From contig NC_088915.1 in NCBI RefSeq assembly GCF_963576675.1, positions 35,803,501-35,867,500 of the forward strand: 64,000 nucleotides of DNA. Direction: 5' to 3'. The DNA comes from Euphorbia lathyris (taxonomy: Eukaryota; Streptophyta; Magnoliopsida; Malpighiales; Euphorbiaceae). The position numbers and the translations under genes were made by a program. Shown one piece after another: positions 53,237 to 63,499 of the stretch (position 1 is its first letter; every line of letters starts with the position of its first letter). The notes below the pieces were generated by a model. That model saw only the letters and a program-made list of their open reading frames with translations. It searched no databases and was not told the origin of the DNA.

Positions 53237-56152
53237 TCATTTTTTAACAAAGTATTTGCGGAGGTTTTGGAGATTCCACGTGCGTGGCAGTGTATTGCCC
53301 TCCATATCTTGTATTTTGAATGTGGCCGGTCCAACCTTGTCTACTATCTGGTATGGACCTGTCCAGTTGTGCCCCAACTTGCCCTTGCCTTCTCGAGATT
53401 GGACTTTGTCAGTTTTGCGAAGCACAAGATCTCCTATCTTTAGATCTACAAGCTTGGCATTTTTATCATGGTAAGCCGCGATCCGCTGTTTGTATGCTGC
53501 CATGCGTACATAGGATTGGTTCCTGCGATCCTCAACCTGATCCAAACGCTCCCTTAGTCGTTTGTTGTTGTCCTCTTCACAATAAAAGGCCACCCGATCA
53601 CTGGGGACTTGTATTTCAACTGGGATCACGGCCTCCACTCCATGAGAAAGGGCGAATGGTGTTTCCCCAGTAGCTGTTCTTGGGGTGGTACGATAAGCCC
53701 ATAAAACACTTGTAAGCTGATCCGCCCACCTCTTGTCATGCTCTCCCAACCTCTTCTTTATCCCCTTAACAATCGTCCGATTGGTAACTTCGGTCATTCC
53801 ATTGGACTGAGGATAATAAACGGAGGCGAATCTGTTCAGGATGCCCAACCCCTCACAGAAAGCCTTGAATTTGCCACAGTTAAACTGTGTTCCGTTGTCA
53901 GTGATGATGGTATGTGGAATGCCATATCTTCCCACGATGTTGTCCTTGACAAACTCCACCATCTGTTCTGCTGTAATAGAGGAAACAGCCTCGGCTTCTA
54001 CCCATTTGGTGAAATGGTCTACTGCCACTATTACGTACCTCTTTTGCCGGCGAGTTGGGGGAAATGGGCCAACGATGTCTATTCCCCAGAGGGCGAATGG
54101 ACGTCCCTCAATGATTGGCTTTTGGATATGTTTGATAGTATGTGACTCATTTGCGTGAATCTGACAATTGTGACAAGATTCTACCAAACTCTGGGCATCT
54201 AATTCAGCTGTGGGCCAGTAGAAACCTGTTAACCTGGATTTCTTCAAGATCGTGGCGGATGCTTCATGCGACCCACAAGATCCCTCGTGTAGCTCCTTGA
54301 GGATCTGCTGCCCTTCTTCTGGTAGAATGCATTTTAGCCAAGGATGACTAAAGGATTTTCTGTAAAGACCATCATTGATCAAGGAGAAATAGGCTGATCT
54401 CCTAACTATCCTCCGTGCCTCTTCCTTGTCTTCGGGTAATGTTCCATTTAGAAGATATTGGCGGATGACTGACCTCCAATCATCCTCCACCGTTGTGAGT
54501 AGGGACACTTCTTCAGAGGCAAATGCTGGAGCCATTTTTACTTCAAAGGGACAATCCGGGTCCGCCCACTTTTCCTCACAAGAAGCCATTTTGGCCAATT
54601 GATCAACCTCTGTATTGGATTCCCTTGGTATGTGAATCAATTCCCACTTAGTTTCTTTAACTTCAAGGTGATCCAGCAACTTTTTGACTTCTGCTACATA
54701 TTTGGCCAGAACCTCGTCTTTCACCTCGTAATTCTTGATTACTTGGTTGACCATTAGTTTTGAATCACTATATATCACGATCCGCTCTGGGGTGATTTCT
54801 TGAAGTAGACGTAATCCCAGTATCAGAGCTTCGTACTCAGCAGCGTTATTAGTGGCATGGAAATTTAATTTTGCTGCGTATCGCAATCTTATGTAGTGGG
54901 GACCTTTGATCATAACTCCCACACCTGCTCCATCCGCCGAGGAAGCTCCATCAGTGTACATCGACCATTCTTCTAACGGAGGCTTGGGATGAGATATCCC
55001 TTCGTCAGTGAATTCATTCACGAAGTCCGCCAGGACCTGACTTTTCAAAGATGATCTGCTTTCATATCTTACATCAAATTCGCCCAGGCGAATCGCCCAT
55101 TCCATCAACCTTCCTGAAGTGTCCGGCTTCTGCAATACCTTTCTCATTGGTATATTGGTTCGAACTATTACAGTATGCGCCTGAAAATATGGCCTAAGGC
55201 GAATTGCCGCGGTTACAACAGCCAGTGCCATTTTATCCAGCTTTGAATATCTGGTTTCAGCGTCTTTCAAAACTTTGCTCACGTAATAAATTGGGAATTG
55301 TTGGCCATCTTCTTCTCGTATCATGACCGTGCATACGGCTTTATCCGTGACCGATACGTACATGTATAGATCCTCCCCTTTCAAAGGTCGGCTCATCATG
55401 GGTGGCTCTGTGAGGAACCGCTTGATTCCTTCGAAGGCATTTTGACAATCCTCATTCCACTCGAATGCTTTTTGTTTCTTGATGACTTCGAAAAAAGGCT
55501 GACATCTATGAGCTGAGCAAGAGATAAACCTGCCCAAGGCTATGATACGCCCGTTGAGGCGTTGTACTTCTCTGATATTCTGGGGCGCTTGCATTTCTAG
55601 GACTGCTTTGACCTTGTCAGGATTTGGGCTAACTCCTTTTTCGCTGATCATGAATCCTAAAAACTTCCCATATGTTGCCCCGAAAGTGCATTTCTCTGGA
55701 TTCAACTTGATGTTGTGGTGCCAAAGTACGCCCAATACCTCCTTTATATCCTCTGCATGCCTTTCTACAGTTGTGCTTTTAATGATCATATCATCTACAT
55801 AGACAGAATAATTACCGCTCTTATTGTCCGCAAATATCTTATTCATCATCCTCTGATAGGTAGCACCTGCGTTCTTAAGCCCGAAGGGCATGACTTTAAA
55901 ACAATAAGTAGCTTGATGCGTCACGAACGAGGTCTTGATTCTATCTGAGGGCTCCATGGGGATTTGATGATAGTTTGACTTCACGTCGGTAAAGGAATAC
56001 ATTGCGTGACCGGCAGTTCCATCTACAAGCATGTCTATGCATGGCAAAGGATAGTTATCCTTGGGGCAAGCTTTATTGAGATCTGTAAAGTCAATGCACA
56101 TACGGATAGTTATCCGCCAGCTTTCTTGACTAGCATGACGTTCGCCAACCAC
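53237..56152 (-). CDS. pol of element D: RT, dual RNase H, integrase (971 codons open)
   Basis: RT has CIDFTDLNKACPKDNYPLP, VMPFGLKNAGATYQR and VYVDDMIIKS. A gypsy-type RNase H follows (YVSVTDKAVCTVMIREE, where the first Asp is kept). The archaeal-type second RNase H shows MYTDGASSADGAGVGVMI, NNAAEYEALILGLRLL and IYSDSKLMV. The integrase zinc site is complete (HEGSCGSHEAS, CHNCQIHAN) and the DDE core is WGIDIVGPF, IITDNGTQF and NGMTEVTNR; it ends LRKYFVKK. The whole frame is open, so every enzyme domain except protease could still fold. It is separated from gag-protease by a frameshift near 56118. Confidence 0.95.
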   Translation of the reverse strand: MVGERHASQESWRITIRMCIDFTDLNKACPKDNYPLPCIDMLVDGTAGHAMYSFTDVKSNYHQIPMEPSDRIKTSFVTHQATYCFKVMPFGLKNAGATYQRMMNKIFADNKSGNYSVYVDDMIIKSTTVERHAEDIKEVLGVLWHHNIKLNPEKCTFGATYGKFLGFMISEKGVSPNPDKVKAVLEMQAPQNIREVQRLNGRIIALGRFISCSAHRCQPFFEVIKKQKAFEWNEDCQNAFEGIKRFLTEPPMMSRPLKGEDLYMYVSVTDKAVCTVMIREEDGQQFPIYYVSKVLKDAETRYSKLDKMALAVVTAAIRLRPYFQAHTVIVRTNIPMRKVLQKPDTSGRLMEWAIRLGEFDVRYESRSSLKSQVLADFVNEFTDEGISHPKPPLEEWSMYTDGASSADGAGVGVMIKGPHYIRLRYAAKLNFHATNNAAEYEALILGLRLLQEITPERIVIYSDSKLMVNQVIKNYEVKDEVLAKYVAEVKKLLDHLEVKETKWELIHIPRESNTEVDQLAKMASCEEKWADPDCPFEVKMAPAFASEEVSLLTTVEDDWRSVIRQYLLNGTLPEDKEEARRIVRRSAYFSLINDGLYRKSFSHPWLKCILPEEGQQILKELHEGSCGSHEASATILKKSRLTGFYWPTAELDAQSLVESCHNCQIHANESHTIKHIQKPIIEGRPFALWGIDIVGPFPPTRRQKRYVIVAVDHFTKWVEAEAVSSITAEQMVEFVKDNIVGRYGIPHTIITDNGTQFNCGKFKAFCEGLGILNRFASVYYPQSNGMTEVTNRTIVKGIKKRLGEHDKRWADQLTSVLWAYRTTPRTATGETPFALSHGVEAVIPVEIQVPSDRVAFYCEEDNNKRLRERLDQVEDRRNQSYVRMAAYKQRIAAYHDKNAKLVDLKIGDLVLRKTDKVQSREGKGKLGHNWTGPYQIVDKVGPATFKIQDMEGNTLPRTWNLQNLRKYFVKK

Positions 56153-59152
56153 TGGGTGTAAAGTACCTCCTCAATGGCATCCGCCTTTTGGAGCTTGGTG
56201 ATTTTTTCCTCTATCACCTTTTGCCTTTCCGGACCATGGTTTCTCCGCTTCTGAGCCACAGGAACTACATCTTTATCGATGTTGAGTTTATGGGTGATCA
56301 CGTCCGGGCTAATTCCGGGGAGAACTTCATCCTTCCATGCGAATACATCTTCAGCTTCACAAAGTACTTTGGTGATTGCATCTCTGATCTTGCCTTGTAG
56401 CCCCTTAGCTATCCGCACCTGCTTCTCCTCTGCCATAAAGTACATTTCGGTTTCGCCTAAGGCCATTGTGACACGCTCCTCTTCGTCTTCTTCCTTAGAT
56501 TGAGGGCGAATCATTAAGGATGCCGAATATGTTTCTTGGGCCACTTTTTGACAACCTTTGACCATCACACCTCCCTTGACCGTGGGAATGTAAAGTGTCA
56601 AATGGCGAATAGAGATAAGAGCTGCGACTTTGGAGATAAAATGTCGTCCGAGGATAATATTGTAAGCTAATTGTCCATCCAAGACCGAGAACTCCAAATC
56701 TCCTCTCCAAACTTGATCACTGTCAGTAAGCTCACAATCCAAAGTAACTTGGCCTTTCGTCTGAATGGTATGACCTGTCACTCCCAAAATGTCGACCACC
56801 ATCGGCTCCACCTGGACGGGATCAATCCTGAGTTTGGCGAATGCTCTTCGGGTAATGACATTACATGAACTTCCCGTATCAATCATTACCCTCTTCATTT
56901 CCCAACCTTCAACCATCATGGTGACAACCAGTGCATCCGCATGGGGTGGAATCTCAGGACCTGCGTATGAGAAAGGGCGGTTTAATGATGTCCTATCAAG
57001 GGCGGTCGTCTTCGCCTTTTTCAATGCTGGCTGATAACCAGGTCCGCCTGCTATGACATTGATGGTACCCTTTCCTTTCTTCTTTGGGTCCTCCTTGGAC
57101 CTATCATCTTCTTTTCCTTCCGCTTGGATGAACCGATCCAATTTACCTCTTTCAATGAGTCGTTCAATTTCTCGAGCTAACTCCCAGCAAGCATCTGTAT
57201 CATGGCCATTTTTCCTGTGATACTTACAATAATTTTTGGGATTTTTACCTTTATTGGTGTACTCCCCCCCTTTTGGCTCGGGGTATGAAATGCTCCGCTT
57301 GTGCTGGCTGTTCTCAATCCACATAAGAACTTCACTTTTAGAAGCATTGAGAGGTGTGAAGGAGGTGACAAACGTCGATTTGTTCCGAGAATCCCTTCGT
57401 TTGTTTCGCGAGGAAGAATCCTGACGTTTGTCCTTGTCCCGGTCCCGAGGACGTGATTCGCCTCTGTCCTTTTTTGGCGATGATGGCGAACCTCGGCGGA
57501 TGTCATCTACCTCTATAAAGTCTTTGCAACGCTCCATTAACTCTGCCATGCTGGTGGGCTTTTTACGAATGAGATCCTCTTGCAAACTTTTACAAGTAGT
57601 GTTTCTCACAAAACACTCCACAGCTACGGAGATATCTACATCAACGATTTGTATACACAATTGGTTGAAAGTGTCCACATAGTCTCGGAGGGGTTCATTC
57701 GCCTTCTGCTTTAATTCAAAAAGCTTTCCAGATTTCACCACTGCAGGAATACAACCAGCAAATTTAGCACAAAATTCCCTGCTTAATTGATCGAAGCTGT
57801 TTATTGATCCTGGAGGTAGAGATTGAAACCACAAATAAGCTGGACCTCCCAACGTGGTGACAAACATTTTGCAGAGCACGGGCTCGGTGGCTCGATTGAG
57901 TCTGGCCAAAATTCGGTACTTTCGAACATGAGCCTCCGGATTATCTTTGCCTGTGTATATTGCAAGATTAGGAATCTTGAAAGCTCTGTCGGTTTCCTCT
58001 GCCTCGATCCAAGCTGCAAAAGGCGAATCCCTATTGGCGAATGGATTGTGCCTAGCATTTTCTTCGTTCATTTGGAGTACTAGGGCCCTCACTCTATCAT
58101 CAAAATTCTCCGGATCCTCCCTGTATATTGCAAGATTAGAAATCTTGAAAGCTCTGTCGGTTTCCTCTGCCTCGATCCAAGCTGCAAAAGGCGAATCCCT
58201 ATTGGCGAATGGATTGTGCCTAGCATTTTCTTCGTTCATTTGGAGTACTAGGGCCCTCACTCTATCATCAAAATTCTCCGGATCCTCCCTGGGGCGACCC
58301 CTTCGTGGCGATCTGCTTGGAGAAGAAGAAGAGGAAGAACTTGACTCAGACGATGGATCTGATGGCGAATGTCTTCCTGCATTACCACGTCCGCCCCCTC
58401 CTCTCCCTCCACTATCTCCTCCACCACTTCCTCTGCCTGGGGGAGTTGGACCATTTCCTCCTTGTTGACCTCCAGACGAGGTGTGTCCAACAGTTCCTGA
58501 AGATGGATGTGGCGGTGGTCCACCTACATGAGATGTTTTTTCTGGCCTTATGCTTCTTCTACGACTAGTAGATGGAGGTGATCTGCCACGGCGTGGGGAT
58601 CTTGCTCGCTTATTTTTATCCTTTTTTATGCTTTTTACGAATGGGCTCCTTAAATCCGCCAAGAGACGAATTTGTCCGCGGGCGCCTAGGTACATTTGGT
58701 CCATCAAGATTAAACCTTGGAACCTCTGATCCGCCAGGAGGGACCGTATCATTCCTTCGACTTCCCTCACCAGGAAATAACTCCCTGATAACCGGTCGCC
58801 CGCCACCCGATGCCGTAGTAGTTATCATGGAATCAATGTTGTGAGCTTGAAGGAATGAAGAGCTATGGGCACCTGGTCCCAGACCAAAGTTTAATGGAGG
58901 TAAAGATGAGCCAGCTGACGTAGATACCGTACTCCAACGAGGAGGAAGAGTCATGAACGCCCGGAGGCGGTTCCCAATTTCAAGCCCATACTGTGCTTCG
59001 ATATCCTGAGCACACATATCGATGAAAGAAGCAGTGGGCATATTTCCATCGATATTTGTTATAGGAGCAGTTGTGTTAGTGCGACCAGCACTGGATGGTG
59101 TAATTATTGGTGATTCAATCCCAAAGGAGGGATTTTGTCCTCCATCGGTCAT
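56110..59152 (-). pseudogene. gag and protease of element D (two frameshifts)
   Basis: The ATG at 59152 (MTDGGQNPSFGIES) is 44 bp after the PBS. A frameshift in an A-rich run near 58620 separates the first 178 codons from the frame 58806-56110. That frame has an SR/RG-rich linker (RRGRSPPSTSRRRS, GGRGGGGRGNAG), capsid (LGGPAYLWFQSLPPGS), knuckle CKYHRKNGHDTDAC, protease VMIDTGSSCNVI and the start of RT (LANVMLVKKAGG). A 168-bp exact in-frame duplication lies in gag. Whether the second shift is mutational or programmed cannot be told from one copy. Confidence 0.88.
57954..58289 (-). repeat. 168-bp tandem duplication in gag of element D
   Basis: Units start at 57954 and 58122 and are 168 bp (56 codons); I see one difference. 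The duplicated peptide begins EDPENFDDRVRALVLQMNEE and ends ATDRAFKI-like residues. The near identity points to an event about as young as the element or younger. Confidence 0.93.
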
Positions 59153-59195
59153 GATGTTTCAGTGTGAACGAAAAACCCTTTATTTGATCAAGGAT

Positions 59196-59213
59196 TCCAC
59201 GATCACCGCACCA
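59196..59213 (-). other. Primer binding site, tRNA-Phe, 18 nt (element D)
   Basis: TGGTGCGGTGATCGTGGA matches the complement of plant tRNA-Phe except one base (position 65), and complementarity stops at 18 nt. This is the ordinary length and contrasts with element C. Confidence 0.85.
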
Positions 59214-59215
59214 AT

Positions 59216-59697
59216 TGATAACAAGGGAGAAACTTCTGATCGGAGCTCGTCCCTGTGGGGGGCGTCGTTGGGTTTGACGGGGGAAACTCTGATGCTAAAG
59301 TCAGTAGAGAATATGGAGAATAAACTGTATTGACAAAGCTTTAGAAAGGGTAAGAAAGTGTGAGTACCTTGATAGCCTAGAATGGTAGGCTATATATAGT
59401 TGAGAAGTTCGTAACCTCTAGGTAACTAAAAAGTCTCCATTAATGCTCATTTAATGGCGGTTACAAGTTACTCTTAACCTGGCGAGTAAGACAATTAATG
59501 ATCCATTTAATGATCCTTTATGGCCGAGCCGGCGGCCAGCCGTTACCAAGGTGAATGGAGAGATTCGCCTTAGAGATCCGCCAGCGGATCTCCTAGAGCT
59601 AATCCAGGGAGATTCGTCAGCCGACTTCCTTTGCTACGTGGCATACTTAAAGGCGAATATCTCTTTTGGTCCTCATGATAATATCTCGATGTTATCA
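59216..59697 (-). repeat. 5' LTR of element D
   Basis: 482 bp. It includes the perfect inverted repeat GAGATCCGC-CA-GCGGATCTC at 59573-59592 and a TATATATAG box at about 59390-59400. Confidence 0.95.
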
Positions 59698-60832
59698 AAT
59701 TTGTAATTTTTAAATTCACATTTCATATCTTGACTCATGTTATCTCATATCTGATATATAGTGTGAGTCTATAAATGTCTAAAATATGTGATATTTGGTG
59801 TGAATATATAAAAATATAGATCCAATGTTCACATTTCACACATGTTTGGATCATGGATCCACGTTCATTTCATACACCAAACACGAAAAATGAACTAAAT
59901 TCTCACAAACCTTAATGAGTTTTATAAGTAGATAAATATGGACGAAACTTATCTCTAAATCACTCAAAATCAAAATCTACTGTACCTTCCCGATTAGTAA
60001 TTTGGATTAGCAATCCAAATGCTATACAAGATTGTGTTTTCACCTGCAAGTTTTCTGTAGTAAAACAAGAACAGGAAGAAATCTGATTTTCTTAAGAACA
60101 AAGGAGGTCATTTTATATATTTATATTTATATCTATATATACATATATATAAACCCAGGTAAATTGCACTGATATCACTTCAATTTTGGGATTGTTTCAC
60201 AAAGGTTATTAAATTTTATTAACTTTCATTAAAGACATTACTTTCATTGATTTCAATAATATCATTGGATAGAACTGACTTTATGACAATCACATAATAA
60301 AATTTACATTTTTTTATTTACTTAAACCAACTCTTGGATAAATATTATATTTAAAAAAAAATAAAAAAATAAAGATTAGAGCAAAAAGTTAAAATTGACA
60401 AAGTACAGGCACTAAAAATATTATTTTACCACATTCTAGCCTTTCCTTTCTTAAGGTCACAAATATTCATTGGCAATTTACAGCAGGTTTTTCCTCATGC
60501 TGCCATTGAACATCTGAAGCAGCTAATCCTTGTTCAAAAGTGATCAGGCATCACATCCATTATAGAGGTATATATAATTTAAAAATGAAAGTTGCTTGCA
60601 CAGATAGGCATATTAGATAAATAGTTGAAGATTATAACAGGTAAAAGTCCATTCTCTAGGCAATATTTCCGCAGAAAAAATTAAACAGCTTGATGAAGAT
60701 GCATAGCATAGCATCTCAATTATTAATGTCGGAGAGATGTATATTATTGTACCGCTGCAGTTTATCTTCCCTTGATCTTCTCCTTAATCTTCTTATAGCT
60801 CGATCATACTTGACTATGATGATATTCAGAAA
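59698..60832. other. Intergenic stretch downstream of PHS1
   Basis: AT-rich. The last few hundred bases (about 60430-60832) should contain the PHS1 3' UTR and polyadenylation site on the minus strand. No other gene is seen. Confidence 0.5.
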
Positions 60833-62279
60833 TTATGGTACTGGGCACTCCTCTATGTTCCAGATCTCCTTTGCATATTGAGCAATTGTACGGTCACTGC
60901 TAAATTTGCCACTGCCAGCAGTGCTTAATATCGACATTCTCAGCCATCTTGTGCGATCCCTGCAACCGAACATTTGGTTAATACCCAGCTTACTTCATTT
61001 TCGAGCCAAATATGTACACCATAGAGCAAACAACTTATTTATCCAGGCAGGGTCAAGTGAATCAGCTGTGACTTACAATTGTTGAACAGTTGTAAAAGTT
61101 ATAATCAAGATTAATGGGAGAAACTAAAATCACATGGATTGTCAGATTATTCTCTCTTTAGGCCTTGTTTGGATGGGGGTATTTTAAAGTAAAGTAAGAT
61201 AGGGTAAGGTAAGTGAAGTGAATGAAGTGAATGAAATAATTTGTTGTGTTTGGATAGAAGGTAAGGTAAGTGATGGTTTAATAATGTAATTGTGTAAGGT
61301 AAGGTAAGTTATATACAAAATTACTTTTATATCCAAACAATGTCTTATTTTAAAATAAAATATAGAGGGTAATTTTGGAAAATAAAAATCTGTCACCTCC
61401 CTACCCTCCAATTTGGGGTGTAAAGAAAATCAGCCAAATTTCACCTCACCTACCCTCACTTACTATTACATTCAATTACACCTCAAAACAATGTTTCATA
61501 TTATTCATAATGTTCAATATTAACCTCAAAACATGTCTAAATGTCAAATTCAAAACTTAAGTCTCGATATCTTACTTGTAAGCTTCATCTACTCTTTGTT
61601 GAGCGTCCAAGTAGCCTGGGAAGTCCTGCCCAACAAGAAAGTAATCCCCACGGCCATAACCAGTGTTCCCCTCTAAAGAATCAAGAAGTGGGTTGTAATC
61701 ATAGCTTCCAAAGGCCCCACTTCTTATAAACTGCTTGGCCTCTTCAAACCGTGGATCCGGTTTAAACTGTGTAATCACCAAGGGGTAACATTAGACAATG
61801 ATAGCTGGTTGCATCTTACCATATGGAAACGAATGAAATTAAGAAGAGACTGATTTTGGTAAAACTATAGTTCGACATTGTTTTTTGAAGAACCATTTTT
61901 GAACCAGGTCCCATAATTCATGACCAGGCTACTTGTATAAACAGAATTAATTGTCATCAACACACTGCTGTGAGTCTACACTGCTTTTGAAAGTCAAGAA
62001 CTGTAAATTGCTTACCAGTCCATCCTCTCTTTCCTTGCGTAGTCTAGGGACTTCATCTGCTGTAGCACCAAAGAGAAAGAAGTTATCCTCTCCTATTTCC
62101 TCCCTGATTTCGACATTAGCCCCATCTAGTGTTCCTATTATAAGACAACCATTAAGTGCAAATTTCATGTTGCTTGTGCCACTTGCCTCCATGCCTGCGG
62201 TACTTATATGCTGTGATAGCTCACTTCCAGGAATCAGCATCTCTGCCACAGATACATTGTAATTTGGAACAAATATTAC
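60833..62279 (-). CDS. PHS1: Plastidial alpha-glucan phosphorylase, last three exons
   Basis: Exons 62279-62016, 61766-61576 and 60959-60833 join in frame (264, 191 and 127 nt) with GT-AG introns. Exon 1 here begins [18 protein letters not shown] and carries [15 protein letters not shown], whose Lys binds pyridoxal phosphate, and [18 protein letters not shown]. Exon 2 has [20 protein letters not shown] and [13 protein letters not shown]. Exon 3 has [20 protein letters not shown] and ends [10 protein letters not shown], the C-terminus typical of the plastidial (L) isoform. The enzyme reversibly phosphorolyses alpha-1,4-glucans in plastids. The rest of the gene lies right of the window, across an intron of at least 1.7 kb that holds two transposons. 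Confidence 0.95.
61163..61344. mobile_element. Possible small hAT-like MITE in a PHS1 intron
   Basis: CCTTGTTTGGATG and ATCCAAACAATG form short inverted ends about 180 bp apart, with GTAAGGTAAGTGA repeats inside. No TSD is clear; similar T/A-rich sequence continues to about 61500. Confidence 0.35.
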
Positions 62280-62422
62280 CTGGAAAGTTATAAATCTATG
62301 AGTGAACAAGCCCGGAAATGGCACAAAAATAGAATGAGTGCATGCATACTAGTGCATATCTGCAATATATCTTCTCCAAACTCTCAACTTGGATGCCTTT
62401 TGATATCAAAGGCAATCCAAAG

Positions 62423-62433
62423 GAGAGAGAGAG

Positions 62434-62465
<32 letters not shown>

Positions 62466-62468
62466 AGA
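62423..62468. repeat. Compound (GA)n(GT)n(GA)n microsatellite
   Basis: Purine GA repeats flank a short GT run in the PHS1 intron. Confidence 0.9.
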
Positions 62469-62560
62469 CATAGAAAAGAAAGTTCCTTCTTCAAGTGCCA
62501 TATTTTGAACAAGGAAAGTTCTCAAGCCAAGAGGAAAAAAAGGTAAATGGCGGTGTCTAG

Positions 62561-62966
62561 CTATGTTGCACGGAAACGGACACCGGGAAACATTATTTCT
62601 ATAAAACATAGGAAACAGAAACATGGGGAAACGTGTAAACATTAAAAATATAATATAAAAATTGGTATTTATACTCTACAAATGATTATAATAGTGAACA
62701 GAAAATAGAAATAATGGGAAATTGTGGAACAGAAATTATCATCAATTAAGAAGTTCTAAGTAAAGAGGAAGTTTCAATTAGCTAGAATCATAGTCAGATT
62801 TAGAATTAGATTGTGTTAGCCGGCAGAAACAGTTTCCTAAACCAGAAACACGTTTCCTATTTTCAATATTTAACATGTCGTACTGGTTTCTAGAATTCCC
62901 GTTTCCGAAATGAAATGGACATGAAATGTGGAAACGCTACTGAAGAGGAGTTTCAATGCAACATAG
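62561..62966. mobile_element. MITE in the PHS1 intron with 7-bp TSD
   Basis: CTATGTTGCACGGAAAC is inverted as GTTTCAATGCAACATAG at the other end, and TGTCTAG is duplicated at 62554-62560 and 62967-62973. The interior has many GGAAAC/GTTTCC words and no gene. Family not recognised. Confidence 0.7.
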
Positions 62967-63499
62967 TGTCTAGGAAAAGCATGCTCAAAACAGGAGACTA
63001 ATACTACAAAAGGAATGCAAATTTCCAGCGTGCCAGTAGATTGAATATCACAAGTCACATGGCATATATATACATAGAATCTACCAACTGAATAAAATCC
63101 TTTCCATTTTGACACTTTTCACATTTTTCATGCCATTTGTCGCTAATTTGAGCCTTCATTTCATTTAATGTTAAAACCTGAATTACCATATTGCTAGGCT
63201 GGAAATGCCAATTGCTCTTTTGTTATTTATTTGAATTGTTCAAAGTCAAAATAGGGGCTGGTTCATATTCATTGGTCTACATCGTTGCATTGCTTGTATA
63301 ACATATTACCAATCGTTAAAAGATAATGGGCCTCAATCTAGAAAGCAGCGAACTTCTAGGAGGTTAACGTACAAGTGTAAGACACTCCGGACACTCAGGG
63401 GACACACACCCGACACTCTAAAATAAGTGTCCCCTATTTTCCTTTTCTTTTTTAACGGAGACACTTCGGGGACACTTCTGGGACACTACGGATTCTAAG
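62967..63499. other. PHS1 intron sequence
   Basis: No exon was found. A stretch at 63377-63490 is rich in GGACAC/GTGTCC words (GACACTCCGGACACTCAGGG and an inverted GTGTCCCC), perhaps a worn inverted-repeat element. Confidence 0.45.

Larger units (their letters stand above)
49570..59697 (-). mobile_element. Tat-lineage element D, full length, TSD AATTT
   Basis: LTRs of 482 bp (TGATAAC...GTTATCA) differ at about 7 positions. AATTT is duplicated at 49565-49569 and 59698-59702. On the minus strand the order is PBS (tRNA-Phe, 18 nt), gag, protease, RT, dual RNase H and integrase, then an antisense multi-exon gene, PPT and 3' LTR. Two frameshifts separate otherwise long open frames. Confidence 0.96.

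Noticed and set aside
56110..56152. Programmed frameshift between gag-protease and pol in element D
   Set aside because: No slippery heptamer is evident, and another frameshift in gag (about 58620) suggests ordinary mutation. One copy cannot decide it.
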